13,840 bases of DNA from Microbacteriaceae bacterium (GCA_012511645.1 JAAZFP010000198.1:1-13840); one strand, 5' to 3'. Positions 6,696 through 13,840 are shown, counted from the stretch's first letter. Notes: a model not told the origin generated them from the sequence alone. Made by a program: numbers and translations.

Positions 6696-8054
6696 ATGAG
6701 CGAGACACTGACGCCCCCCTCACCCGCAGCGAACGCCGCGATCAAGAAGCGCACCGTCGTTGCCTGGTCGCTGTGGGACTGGGGCTCCGCCGCCTTCAAC
6801 GCCGTCGTCACCACCTTCGTGTTCACGGTGTACCTGACGAGCGGCCTCTTCGGCGACTCGGACGAGGTATCGGGCCAGCTCGCGTTCGCCGTGGCCATCG
6901 CTGGTCTGCTCATCGCGCTCCTCGCACCCGTGCTCGGGCAACGCAGCGACCGAGCCGGCAAACGTAAGTTCTGGCTCGGGGTCAACACCTTCATCGTCGT
7001 CGCAATCACGGCCGCGCTCTGGTTCGTCGAAGCCTCGCCTTCCTACCTGGTGCTCGGGCTCTTCCTCATCGCCGCTGGCAACATCTTCTTCGAGATCGCG
7101 AGCGTGAACTACTACGCGATGCTCAGCCAGGTCTCAACCCGCGACAATGTGGGCCGCGTGTCGGGCTTCGGCTGGGGCATGGGATACATCGGCGGCATCG
7201 TGCTGCTCGCCATCATCCTGGTTGGGTTCATCTTCCCCGTCTCAGATGGCGGCACCGGCTGGTTCGGGGTGACGAGCGAGAACGGCCAGAATGTGCGCGC
7301 AGCGATGCTGCTCGCAGCGGTGTGGTTTGGCCTCTCCGCACTGCCCGTGCTCTTCGCCGTGCCAGAGATTCCGAAGACCGCAAGCAGTGAAAAGCCAGCC
7401 GGGTTCTTCACAAGTTATGTGCTGCTGATTCGCTCAATCGCTGAGCTGTGGCGCGAACGTCGCGCGGTCGTCTATTTCCTGATCGCGAGCGCTGTGTTTC
7501 GGGACGGCCTGAGTGGCGTGTTCACCTTCGGCGGCGTCTTGGCTGCCGTGTCGTTTGGCTTCAGCAGCTCGACCGTCATCGTGTTCGCGATTGCCGCAAA
7601 CCTCGTCGCTGGCGTCGCGACCTTCATCGGCGGCATTATCGATGATCGCGTCGGCCCAAAGCCCGTCATGGTGTTCTCGCTCATCGCGATGGTCATCTGC
7701 GCGATGGTCATCTTCTTTCTCGCGGATCAGGGCGCCTGGGTGTTCTGGGTGTTCGGGCTCATGCTCTGCCTCTTCGTGGGGCCGGTGCAGTCGGCCAGCC
7801 GCTCGTTCCTGTCGCGCACCATCCCACCGGGCAAGGAGGGTGAGGTGTTTGGCCTCTACGCCACCACCGGCCGCGCGGTGTCATTCTTGGCGCCGCTCTT
7901 CTTTGGTGTGTTTGTCGCGGTGAGCGGTCAGACGCTGTTCGGCATCTTCGGCATCGCGCTCGTGTTGCTCATCGGCCTGCTCCTGCTGCTCCCCGTGCGC
8001 AACAGCTGGCACGTTGGCACCGAAGCGCCCGAGACCGAGGCGGCGTCTTCGTAG
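6696..8054 (+). CDS. Major facilitator transporter, UMF1 (Atg22-like) family
   Basis: 452-residue polytopic membrane protein with about twelve hydrophobic segments and a short cytoplasmic C-terminus rich in Glu and Ala. The N-terminal part AWSLWDWGSAAFNAVVTTFVF is characteristic of the UMF1/Atg22-like branch of the major facilitator superfamily, as are the loop LGQRSDRAGKRK after the second or third segment and FGWGMGYIGG in the middle. Substrates of bacterial UMF1 members are mostly unknown; yeast Atg22 exports amino acids from the vacuole. The ATG has no Shine-Dalgarno and lies at the predicted transcript start. The gene is divergent from dnaK and its promoter is next to HAIR operator 2, so heat-shock control by HspR is possible but unproven. 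The helicase gene follows after 28 bp. Confidence 0.9.
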   Translation: MSETLTPPSPAANAAIKKRTVVAWSLWDWGSAAFNAVVTTFVFTVYLTSGLFGDSDEVSGQLAFAVAIAGLLIALLAPVLGQRSDRAGKRKFWLGVNTFIVVAITAALWFVEASPSYLVLGLFLIAAGNIFFEIASVNYYAMLSQVSTRDNVGRVSGFGWGMGYIGGIVLLAIILVGFIFPVSDGGTGWFGVTSENGQNVRAAMLLAAVWFGLSALPVLFAVPEIPKTASSEKPAGFFTSYVLLIRSIAELWRERRAVVYFLIASAVFRDGLSGVFTFGGVLAAVSFGFSSSTVIVFAIAANLVAGVATFIGGIIDDRVGPKPVMVFSLIAMVICAMVIFFLADQGAWVFWVFGLMLCLFVGPVQSASRSFLSRTIPPGKEGEVFGLYATTGRAVSFLAPLFFGVFVAVSGQTLFGIFGIALVLLIGLLLLLPVRNSWHVGTEAPETEAASS

Positions 8055-8082
8055 ATCTCCCTCCGGTGACTACGATGAGAGG
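8048..8082 (+). promoter_or_regulatory. Candidate leaderless promoter of the helicase gene
   Basis: TACGAT (8071-8076) lies six bases before the GTG start at 8083, the same spacing as the -10 of the transporter gene upstream. A weak -35 TTCGTA (8048-8053) lies 17 bp further up and overlaps the transporter stop codon. The transcript would start at the GTG. AGAGG directly abuts the GTG and is too close to serve as a Shine-Dalgarno. Confidence 0.4.
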
Positions 8083-9363
8083 GTGTCACAACCGCAGCTG
8101 AGCCCCGAGCAACTCGCGGTATTCGAAACGATCGAGCACACCCGCGAGCACATGTTCGTGACGGGCCGGGCGGGCACCGGCAAGAGCACGATTCTGAACC
8201 ACCTCGCGTGGCGCACATCGAAGATCATCGCGGTGTGCGCGCCGACCGGTGTCGCAGCCCTCAACGTCGGCGGGCAGACGATCCATTCACTGTTGCGGCT
8301 GCCCACCGGGGTGATCGCCGATCACGAGCTCGACCAGCCCACCGAGCTCAAAAAGATGCTCGCGGCAATCGACACCCTGGTCATCGATGAGATCTCGATG
8401 GTGTCGGCAGACCTCATGGACGCCATCGACCGCTCGCTGCGGCAGGCGCGCGGCCGCAAGCACGACCCGTTCGGCGGGGTGCAGATCATCATGTTCGGTG
8501 ACCCCTACCAGCTGCCGCCCGTGCCGCCCCGCGACCCGCACGAGCGCGCCTACTACGCCGATACCTATCGTTCCCTCTGGTTTTTCGATGCGAAGGTGTG
8601 GCTCGATGAGCCCCTCACCGTGGTCGAGCTCACCGAGGTGCACCGGCAGCGCGATGACCGCTTCAAACAAATTTTGGGCGCCGTTCGCTATGGCGAGGTC
8701 ACGGCCGACATGGCCGAAGAGCTCAACGCTGCAGGAGCGAGGCCCGCGCCCGAAGACGTCATCACCCTCGCGACGACGAATGCGACGGTAGCCCGTATCA
8801 ACGCTTCACGCCTCGCGAAGATCACGGGCGATCCGTTGAAGGCCGTAGCCGAGATCAACGGCGAGTTTCGCGAGAATCTCTACCCCGCGGACGAGGTGCT
8901 CGAGCTGAAGCCCGGCGCCCAGGTGATGTTTCTGCGCAACGACTCCGACGGTCGGTGGGTCAATGGCACCATCGGCACCGTGTCGCGCATCGACAGCACG
9001 GTGTGGGTCGAGGTTGACGGGCCTGACGGTATCAAGGAGTTTGAGGTCGACCCTTCTGTGTGGGAACGGTACCGGTATCGCTACGACGCCGACACCAAGA
9101 AGCTCGAAAAAGAGGTCGTCGCCGAGTTTGAGCAGTTCCCGCTGCGGCTCGCCTGGGCCGTGACCGTGCACAAGTCGCAGGGTCACACCTATGACCAGGC
9201 GGTCGTCGATCTCGGGCCACGAGCCTTCACTGCTGGTCAGACCTATGTGGCGCTCAGCCGTGTGCGCTCACTCGAGGGGCTCTACCTCGGCAGGCCCCTG
9301 CGCCCCTCTGACATCATCGTCGACCCAAACGTCGTGCGGTTCATGGCTGCTGCGCAGCGCTGA
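8083..9363 (+). CDS. Stand-alone Pif1/RecD-like DNA helicase (SF1B)
   Basis: 426-residue P-loop NTPase with the ordered motifs of a superfamily 1B helicase, expected to unwind DNA 5' to 3' with ATP. Motifs: Walker A GRAGTGKST (28-36), APTGVAALN (motif Ia, 53-61), QTIHSLL (65-71), Walker B LVIDEISMV (99-107), motif III FGDPYQLPPV (138-147), motif IV-like LTEVHRQ (183-189), motif V VTVHKSQGHTYD (360-371) and motif VI YVALSRVRSLEGLYL (388-402). There is no accessory domain beyond the core, as in the short Pif1-like proteins of Actinobacteria. I chose GTG 8083 because similarity to the family begins there; a TTG at 8014 in frame would lie inside the transporter gene and add an unlikely Arg-rich stretch. 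The last 96 bp overlap the convergent rmuC gene. Confidence 0.9.
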   Translation: MSQPQLSPEQLAVFETIEHTREHMFVTGRAGTGKSTILNHLAWRTSKIIAVCAPTGVAALNVGGQTIHSLLRLPTGVIADHELDQPTELKKMLAAIDTLVIDEISMVSADLMDAIDRSLRQARGRKHDPFGGVQIIMFGDPYQLPPVPPRDPHERAYYADTYRSLWFFDAKVWLDEPLTVVELTEVHRQRDDRFKQILGAVRYGEVTADMAEELNAAGARPAPEDVITLATTNATVARINASRLAKITGDPLKAVAEINGEFRENLYPADEVLELKPGAQVMFLRNDSDGRWVNGTIGTVSRIDSTVWVEVDGPDGIKEFEVDPSVWERYRYRYDADTKKLEKEVVAEFEQFPLRLAWAVTVHKSQGHTYDQAVVDLGPRAFTAGQTYVALSRVRSLEGLYLGRPLRPSDIIVDPNVVRFMAAAQR

Positions 9364-10671
9364 GGGCTCACCCCGATCGAGCGTCTCGACATCACGCAGC
9401 CGACGCTCAACCGCGCGGGTGCGACGCCCCGCGTCTTCGACCGTGTTCTGCACCGTTTTGAGCTGCTTGCCCACCCGATCCCAGACATCGCCATACTTCT
9501 GAAACTCGGTCGTGGCTGCGCTGAGCACCTTCCACACCTCGCTGCTGCGCTGCTCGATGGCCAGGGTGCGAAACCCCATTTGCAGGCTGTTGAGCAGCGC
9601 CATGAGCGTGGTTGGCCCCGCCACCGAGATGCGGTGCTCGTTGTGCAGCTTTGAGGCGAACCCGGGGCGCCGCATCACCTCGGCAAAGAGGCCCTCAGTC
9701 GGCAGGTACATGATCGCGAAGTCGGTGGTATGCGGGGGCTCAACATACTTCGAAGCGATAATCTTCGCTTGCACCAGCAGCGCGCGCTCAACGTCGCGAC
9801 CGGCTACCTCGGCCGCCGCCGCGTTGCCTGCTTCCTGCGCCGCGAGCAGGCGTTCGTAGTCTTCCTGCGGAAACTTCGAGTCGATCGGCAGCCATACGGG
9901 CGCTTCGGTGTCACGAGCGCCCGGCAGCTTCACCGCGAACTCCACCCGTTCGGCCGAACCCGGAATCGTTGCCACGTTCTCGGCATACTGTTCGGGTGTG
10001 AGCAGGTCTTCGAGCTGTCTCGCGAGTTGCACCTCGCCCCAACTGCCGCGGCTCTTCACATTGGTGAGCACCCGCTTCAGGCCGCCCACGTCAGAGGCGA
10101 GGGTCTGCATTTCGCCGAGCCCCTTTTGCACCTGCTCGAGGCGCTCACTCACGAGTGAGAACGATTCACCGAGCCGCTTCTCGAGGGTGCCCTGCAGTTT
10201 TTCGTCAACGGTTTCGCGCATTTTCTCGAGCTTTGCCTCGTTGCCCTCGCGCAGTTTTTCGAGCTGAGTCACGAGGGTGCGCTGCAGTTCGAGTTGGGTG
10301 TCAGCGTGCGTTTCGGTCAACCGCTGCATGCGCTTGGCCTGCTCATCGAAAGTGCTGCGCAGCACGTCGTTGAGCACCTGATTCGAGTGAGCCCGAGCTT
10401 CGCGCTCTCGAGCCAGCTCGGCAGCCTGACTCTCGCTGGAAGCCCGCAGCAGCTGACTCAGCTCGGTGCGCTGCGCGTGCTGCTCGCCGCGAATCTGTCC
10501 GCTCTGCCGCTGCATCTCGTCCCGTATCGCCGTGCCGAGCGCAGCAATCTCACTCGCGTCACGCGGAGTCCCAGGGCCGCCTGTTCGCACCAGCACCACG
10601 ACGAGGGTTGCGGCACTCAGCAGGGTCGCAACCACGCTCAGCACGAGCACCACGATCAGCAGGGTTTCCAT
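9268..10671 (-). CDS. rmuC: RmuC-family DNA recombination protein
   Basis: 467-residue RmuC homologue; Escherichia coli RmuC limits inversions at short inverted repeats and is assumed to have a nuclease-like fold. An N-terminal membrane segment (about 3-29) is followed by a long Glu/Arg/Gln-rich coiled-coil (about 45-190) and the RmuC core (about 195-430). The core shows SRGSWGEVQL (208-217), LPIDSKFPQEDY (261-272), TTDFAIMYLPTEGLFAEV (315-332) and ISVAGPTTLMALLNSL (348-363). The ATG at 10671 is preceded by GGGAG. Beyond the normal end of the family (about residue 432) the last 31 residues are read from the antisense strand of the helicase gene; they look like low-complexity read-through sequence. 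The 136 bp to mgtE hold no clear promoter or terminator. Confidence 0.93.
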   Translation of the reverse strand: METLLIVVLVLSVVATLLSAATLVVVLVRTGGPGTPRDASEIAALGTAIRDEMQRQSGQIRGEQHAQRTELSQLLRASSESQAAELAREREARAHSNQVLNDVLRSTFDEQAKRMQRLTETHADTQLELQRTLVTQLEKLREGNEAKLEKMRETVDEKLQGTLEKRLGESFSLVSERLEQVQKGLGEMQTLASDVGGLKRVLTNVKSRGSWGEVQLARQLEDLLTPEQYAENVATIPGSAERVEFAVKLPGARDTEAPVWLPIDSKFPQEDYERLLAAQEAGNAAAAEVAGRDVERALLVQAKIIASKYVEPPHTTDFAIMYLPTEGLFAEVMRRPGFASKLHNEHRISVAGPTTLMALLNSLQMGFRTLAIEQRSSEVWKVLSAATTEFQKYGDVWDRVGKQLKTVQNTVEDAGRRTRAVERRLRDVETLDRGEPSALRSSHEPHDVWVDDDVRGAQGPAEVEPLE

Positions 10672-10807
10672 GTCACTCCCGGTTCAGCGCGAAGACCCGA
10701 TCCACGCGCACATCACTCGGTAACGACACTAGTGACAGCCACCGACATCTCCCACGGACCCGCAGCGTTGACGCGCTCTGCGACACCCCACAAGCCAGCG
10801 ACACCAC

Positions 10808-12166
10808 TCAGAGCTGCAGCACTGCCCTGGCAATCAAGAAGTAGATGATCAAACCAGTGGCGTCGACAAACGTCGAAATGAACGGGTTCGAGAACACCGC
10901 CGGGTCAACCCTCACCGCTTTTGCCAGCAGGGGCATACCGCCGCCGACGGCCGCAGCGACGGTGCACACGGCGAGCAGGGTGAGCCCGATCACCGTGCCG
11001 ATCTGCCACGAATACACGAGCCCCGCAATCGTAAAGCCGAGCACGCCCAGCACCAGCCCGAGCAGTGCCCCGGTGCGCAGCTCGCGCGCGAGCACCTTGA
11101 GAATGTCGCGAGGGAGCACATCGCCGAGTGCGAGCGCGCGGGTTACGGTGGTCGCGGCCTGGTTGCCGGTGTTGCCACCGGTGCCGATCAGCAGCGGCAC
11201 GAACAGCGCGAGCACGGTCACCTGCTCGAGGGTCGTCTCAAACACCTCGAGCACCTGCACGGTCAGCGTCGCGCCAACGGCGAGCACAAGCAGCCAGACC
11301 ACTCGCGATTTCACGAGCGTGCGCACGGGGGTCGACAGGTAGGGGCGACGCAGCGGTTCGGTGCCGCCCTGGCGTGCTGCGTCTTCGCTCTCCTCGTGTT
11401 CCAAGATGCGCACGGCATCATCGAGTGTGAGCATGCCGACGAGGCGATCCTCACTGTCGACAATGGGCAGAGCGAGCCGCGACAGCTCAGCACACCGCCG
11501 CGCCACCACCTCGGCATCCTCTGTGACCACGCCGGTCTGCGCCGGCCGCATGAACGACGAGACCACCTCATCGTCATCGGCCCGCAGCAGATCGCGCAGG
11601 CTGACGACGCCCACGACTCGGCGCTGGGCATCGAGCACCGGGATCGTGTACACGGTCTCTGCCTCGTCGAGCCGCTCCCGCACTCGTTGCATCGCGGTGG
11701 CGGCCGTGGCGTCCTCACGCACCGACACATACTCAGGGGTCATTCGACGCCCAACGCTGCCGAGCGGGTAGCCCAGCAGGGCGGCGGTGAGTGCCCGCTC
11801 GTCATCGGGCAGCCGGCGCAACAGGCGGGTCGCGAGCGAGGCCGGTGTTTCCTCGAGCAACCACGCTCGGTCATCGGGATCAAGCTCGGCGAACAGCCGG
11901 GTCACCTCGGTGTCATGCATGCCCTCGAGCAGCTCGCGCTGCAGTGCCGGGTCGAGCGCGTCAAACACCTCAGCCGCGGTCTCCTTGGGCAGCAGCCGGA
12001 ATGCGATGGCCCGCTGCTTCAGGGAGAGACGTTCGAGCACAGGGGTGAGCTCATCTGCGGGAAGTGAGCTGAGCGTGGCGGCAAGCCGGGTGAGGTCTCC
12101 GCCGGCAAGCTGCCGGGCGACAGAAGCCGTCAGTTCATCGACAATCTGGATCTGTTGGGTGGTCAT
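10808..12166 (-). CDS. mgtE: MgtE, CBS-gated magnesium channel
   Basis: 452-residue MgtE-type Mg2+ channel of the cytoplasmic membrane. Order of domains: helical N domain (about 10-135), two CBS domains (about 138-258), a connecting helix, and five membrane helices (about 285-450). Key features are the TGGNTGNQAATT segment (329-340) and FVDATGLIIYF (433-443), whose Asp435 corresponds to the pore Asp that binds Mg2+ in Thermus MgtE. In that family high cytosolic Mg2+ closes the channel through the N and CBS domains. I chose the ATG at 12166 because AAGGAG lies eight bases upstream and the protein starts as in homologues; an in-frame GTG at 12256 would run through the structured leader. The leader contains an upstream ORF and hairpins that could control translation. 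Confidence 0.96.
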   Translation of the reverse strand: MTTQQIQIVDELTASVARQLAGGDLTRLAATLSSLPADELTPVLERLSLKQRAIAFRLLPKETAAEVFDALDPALQRELLEGMHDTEVTRLFAELDPDDRAWLLEETPASLATRLLRRLPDDERALTAALLGYPLGSVGRRMTPEYVSVREDATAATAMQRVRERLDEAETVYTIPVLDAQRRVVGVVSLRDLLRADDDEVVSSFMRPAQTGVVTEDAEVVARRCAELSRLALPIVDSEDRLVGMLTLDDAVRILEHEESEDAARQGGTEPLRRPYLSTPVRTLVKSRVVWLLVLAVGATLTVQVLEVFETTLEQVTVLALFVPLLIGTGGNTGNQAATTVTRALALGDVLPRDILKVLARELRTGALLGLVLGVLGFTIAGLVYSWQIGTVIGLTLLAVCTVAAAVGGGMPLLAKAVRVDPAVFSNPFISTFVDATGLIIYFLIARAVLQL

Positions 12167-12169
12167 GGG

Positions 12170-12196
12170 GCGCTCCTTACTCGCGGTGGGGAGCGC
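12170..12196 (-). promoter_or_regulatory. Hairpin that sequesters the mgtE ribosome binding site
   Basis: In the mRNA, GCGCUCC (12196-12190) can pair perfectly with GGAGCGC (12176-12170) across a 13-base loop. The second arm contains the GGAG of the mgtE Shine-Dalgarno and ends three bases before the AUG. Directly 5' of it, CCTCAC-GGGC-GTGAGG (12215-12200) forms another 6-bp hairpin that holds the stop codon of the upstream ORF. The complementarity is seen; control of translation is inference. Confidence 0.6.
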
Positions 12197-12201
12197 GCGC
12201 C

Positions 12202-12270
12202 TCACGCCCGTGAGGGTGACGAAAGGGCGAGCGCTCGACCCGGTTGATGACGGCACCTGTCACTGGGCAT
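12202..12270 (-). CDS. Candidate 22-residue leader peptide upstream of mgtE
   Basis: Short ORF starting with ATG at 12270 and ending in TGA at 12202-12204. Its Shine-Dalgarno AAGAGGTGA differs by one base from AGGAGGTGA and has good spacing, better than that of several full genes here. The peptide begins MPSDRCRHQPGR and ends LSSPSRA; it is rich in Arg, Ser and Pro and has an acidic/proline start. I know of no homologue. The stop lies five bases before the hairpin that masks the mgtE ribosome binding site, so a ribosome at the stop would cover the 5' arm and free the site. Proline- and Asp-containing leader peptides that sense Mg2+ are known for enterobacterial mgtA (MgtL); a similar role here is inference. 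Confidence 0.5.
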   Translation of the reverse strand: MPSDRCRHQPGRALALSSPSRA

Positions 12271-12319
12271 GGCTCACCTCTTTTCGTGCTGGGGCAACGG
12301 CCCTCGGGATGAGGCGCCT

Positions 12320-12379
12320 CACGCAACCAGCCCGTTCAATCTACACCACGGAGTGGCATGTGAACGGGCTGGTTGCGTG
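12320..12379. repeat. 19-bp perfect inverted repeat between the ABC operon and mgtE
   Basis: CACGCAACCAGCCCGTTCA (12320-12338) is exactly complementary to 12361-12379, with a 22-base loop that contains a small CCAC-GGA-GTGG hairpin. It begins 24 bases after the stop of the permease gene, so as RNA it could end the ABC transcript, although no T-run follows on the minus strand. The possible mgtE -35 and -10 sit at the inner edges of the arms, so it could also be an operator. An 8-base unit CGGAGTGG occurs in the loop (12349-12356) and again just outside (12381-12388). Confidence 0.85.
12338..12364 (-). promoter_or_regulatory. Possible mgtE promoter inside the inverted repeat
   Basis: On the minus strand TTCACA (12364-12359) and TAGATT (12343-12338) match the housekeeping hexamers at five and four of six positions. 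The 15-bp spacer is shorter than usual. The transcript would start near 12331, giving a leader of about 165 bases that includes the upstream ORF and the hairpins. Confidence 0.35.
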
Positions 12380-12402
12380 GCGGAGTGGTCGAAGACCGTG
12401 CC

Positions 12403-13116
12403 TCACCTCACCGCGGTGCGGCGCATCGAGAACCAGGTGCCCCCAATGGCGAGCACCGAGATGCCGAGGCCGATCCACGCGAGCATGGCGCCCGTGATCG
12501 CGGCAAAAATCTCGGCAAAGTAGGGCACGAACACGAGGATCAGCACCGCGAGCACGAGGCCGAGCGCGAGACCGAGCGCTGGCGGCCCCTTGCTGCCGAA
12601 TCGCACCCACACCGCGGCGAACACGCCACCGATGCTCGTGAACGCGAAGGTGCCCAGAAACGAGGTGAGTGCGAGTTGCCACACATTGCCCGAGCCGAGC
12701 GCGTAGGTGTCAAGCACATAGATGCCCATGAACCAGTGGGTCGTTGCGAGCTCGATGAACAGCAGCACCGAGAGCATCGCGGCGACGTAGAGGCCGGTGA
12801 CCGCGTTTGCGAGCGCCGTACCGATGACGTAGTTGCGCCTCGTTGCCCCGAGCGCCGTCGCAAACGGGAAGGTGGTCGACACGGCCTGCACCCCGTAATA
12901 GACGAGAAAGCCGGGAAGGGAGAAGATGATGCCGGTGTTGGCCATCGCCCCCGCAACATACTCTGGGGAGCCGACCTCATTGACTCCGGCCCGCTGCAGC
13001 GCGATGGAGATGATTGCGGTGACGATCATCACCATGCCCACGATGATGGCCGGTACGAAAAAGCTCACGTCTCGCTTGTTCATTTGCAGACGGGTGACCT
13101 TCAGAATGCGGTTCAT
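12403..13116 (-). CDS. ABC exporter permease subunit
   Basis: 237-residue integral membrane protein with about six hydrophobic segments: roughly 18-41, 61-85, 98-125, 145-172, 180-201 and 210-227. It starts with a short basic cytoplasmic stretch, MNRILKVTRLQMNKRD. It resembles ABC-2-like permeases of the YtrC/YtrD type. The ATG at 13116 overlaps the stop of the ATPase gene as ATGA and is preceded by AAGGAG at seven bases, so the two subunits are translationally coupled and should form one transporter. The substrate is unknown; related systems are often controlled by a GntR/YtrA regulator, which would lie beyond the right edge if present. A 19-bp inverted repeat follows the stop codon. Confidence 0.85.
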   Translation of the reverse strand: MNRILKVTRLQMNKRDVSFFVPAIIVGMVMIVTAIISIALQRAGVNEVGSPEYVAGAMANTGIIFSLPGFLVYYGVQAVSTTFPFATALGATRRNYVIGTALANAVTGLYVAAMLSVLLFIELATTHWFMGIYVLDTYALGSGNVWQLALTSFLGTFAFTSIGGVFAAVWVRFGSKGPPALGLALGLVLAVLILVFVPYFAEIFAAITGAMLAWIGLGISVLAIGGTWFSMRRTAVR

Positions 13117-13840
13117 GATGCTACTCCTTCACTGATGGGTGTCGCTGTCACAGACTCGTCGAAGCCGTATGCGGCGACCAGTTGCTGCAGTGAAACGGGG
13201 CCAAGATCAAGGTCTGCGTCGGCGGCAGCAGCGCGATCCTCAGCGGTCAGTCGGCCGTCGACGACCGCGGTGGCGAGCCCGCCGACCTGCTGCCGACTGA
13301 GCACCGTGCGACCGACGAGATACCCGTCTACCGCTGCGGCCTTGCCCGCGACCTGGTGTGCCGCGCCGCGCAGGTCGTCGACGTCTGCGTCTTGCACGAC
13401 CCTCCCCTGGTCAAGAATGATGACGCGTTCGAGCAGCCGGTCCATCTCGTCAATGAGGTGAGTGGAAAGCACGATCGTGCGCGGGTGCGCCTGAAAATCG
13501 CGCAGCAGCACGTCATAGAAATAGCCGCGGGCCGTCGCGTCGAGCCCAAGGTATGGCTCGTCAAAAAACGTGACGGGGGCCCGAGAGGCGAGGCCCAGCA
13601 CGATGCCGAGCGCCGAGAACTGGCCGCGCGAGAACTTCTTGATTACGGTCTTGTTCGGGATGCGAAACAGCTGAATCAGCTCGTCTGCGAGCTCCTGATC
13701 CCAGTTCGGGTAAAAGAGGCGCGCGGCCCTGATTGCGTGCTTCAGCGCGTAGTCGTCGGGGTAGCGCTGGTTGTCGCGGATGAAGCAGAGCTGCTCGAGG
13801 ATCGGCGCGTTTTCAAACGGATCCTCGCCGAGCACCCGCA
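13113..13840 (-). CDS. ABC transporter ATP-binding subunit (5' end beyond window)
   Basis: About 242 C-terminal residues of an ABC ATPase that should energise the adjacent permease. The frame is open to the right edge, so the start and Walker A are outside. Visible parts: a Q-loop-proximal region (ILEQLCFIRDNQRYPDDY), the signature motif in the form FSRGQ in place of LSGGQ, Walker B VTFFDEP, D-loop LGLDATAR, and the switch His in VLSTHLIDE, followed by IILDQGRVV. An Ala/Asp-rich C-terminal extension of about 85 residues follows. I recall the SRG form of the signature and the wording around Walker B from actinobacterial YtrB-like ATPases, so this is probably not a defect. The stop overlaps the permease start by four bases. 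Confidence 0.9.
   Translation of the reverse strand, partial: RVLGEDPFENAPILEQLCFIRDNQRYPDDYALKHAIRAARLFYPNWDQELADELIQLFRIPNKTVIKKFSRGQFSALGIVLGLASRAPVTFFDEPYLGLDATARGYFYDVLLRDFQAHPRTIVLSTHLIDEMDRLLERVIILDQGRVVQDADVDDLRGAAHQVAGKAAAVDGYLVGRTVLSRQQVGGLATAVVDGRLTAEDRAAAADADLDLGPVSLQQLVAAYGFDESVTATPISEGVAS

Noticed and set aside
10700..10790. Imperfect hairpin (GCAGAGCG...CGCTGC) after mgtE as a terminator.
   Set aside because: Stem is short and bulged with no T-run; too weak to call.
12210..12335. M-box (ykoK, Mg2+) riboswitch before mgtE: CGTGAGGCGCC, GCCGTTGCCCC and GCCATGCCCAGTGACAGG recall M-box core segments.
   Set aside because: The pairing partners of the known M-box (the CCCA/TGGG helix and the GGTGAT arm) are not present, so the likeness is only local. 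A covariance search with Rfam RF00380 would settle it; a significant hit would overturn this rejection.
12371..12460. tRNA-Ser-like 5' segment, GTGGCGGAGTGGTCGAAG, on the plus strand.
   Set aside because: The D-stem does not pair, no T-loop or matching acceptor 3' strand follows, and the region runs into the permease coding sequence. Probably chance, at most a remnant.
12373..13461. Plus-strand open frame (362 codons) opposite the ABC permease and ATPase genes.
   Set aside because: Composition is Arg/His/Glu-rich and typical of an antisense shadow; the minus strand carries clear membrane and ABC motifs.

Overview
The window looks like a chromosomal core segment of a high-GC actinobacterium, most likely of the Microbacteriaceae type. 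The reasons are the gene order dnaK-grpE-dnaJ-hspR with HspR-type operators (HAIR), the strong G/C bias at third codon positions, frequent GTG starts and two promoters that appear to make leaderless mRNAs. I see no insertion sequence, phage gene, CRISPR array, rRNA or functional tRNA. The genus assignment is inference.

Layout, left to right. Positions 1-1256 (minus) hold the start of an aldo/keto reductase gene, cut by the window edge, 13 bp downstream of a membrane-anchored glycerophosphodiester phosphodiesterase gene (GDPD). The GDPD gene is preceded by three 11-bp-spaced direct repeats resembling a PHO box. Positions 1356-6500 (minus) hold the chaperone operon dnaK-grpE-dnaJ-hspR, followed after only 40 bp by an RsmC/RlmG-like rRNA methyltransferase gene. 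The 195 bp upstream of dnaK carry two HAIR operators and a good dnaK promoter, and are shared with a divergent UMF1-type major facilitator gene (6696-8054, plus). Next on the plus strand is a stand-alone Pif1/RecD-like helicase gene (8083-9363), whose 3' end overlaps the 3' end of the convergent rmuC gene (9268-10671, minus) by 96 bp. Then come mgtE (10808-12166, minus), coding for a Mg2+ channel, its structured 236-bp leader, and an ABC exporter pair (permease 12403-13116; ATPase 13113-13840, cut by the right edge).

How the genes work together. DnaK, GrpE and DnaJ form the Hsp70 folding machine. HspR represses the operon through HAIR sites and is known in Streptomyces to use DnaK as co-repressor, which gives a feedback loop. 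GDPD would release glycerol-3-phosphate from glycerophosphodiesters, which fits phosphate-starvation control. MgtE is a CBS-gated Mg2+ channel.

Most genes are ordinary. The most unusual part is the mgtE leader: a 22-codon open reading frame with a near-consensus Shine-Dalgarno sequence ends five bases before a hairpin that would sequester the mgtE ribosome binding site, and a 19-bp perfect inverted repeat surrounding a possible promoter lies further upstream. This resembles a translational attenuator. No gap without a gene exceeds 300 bp.
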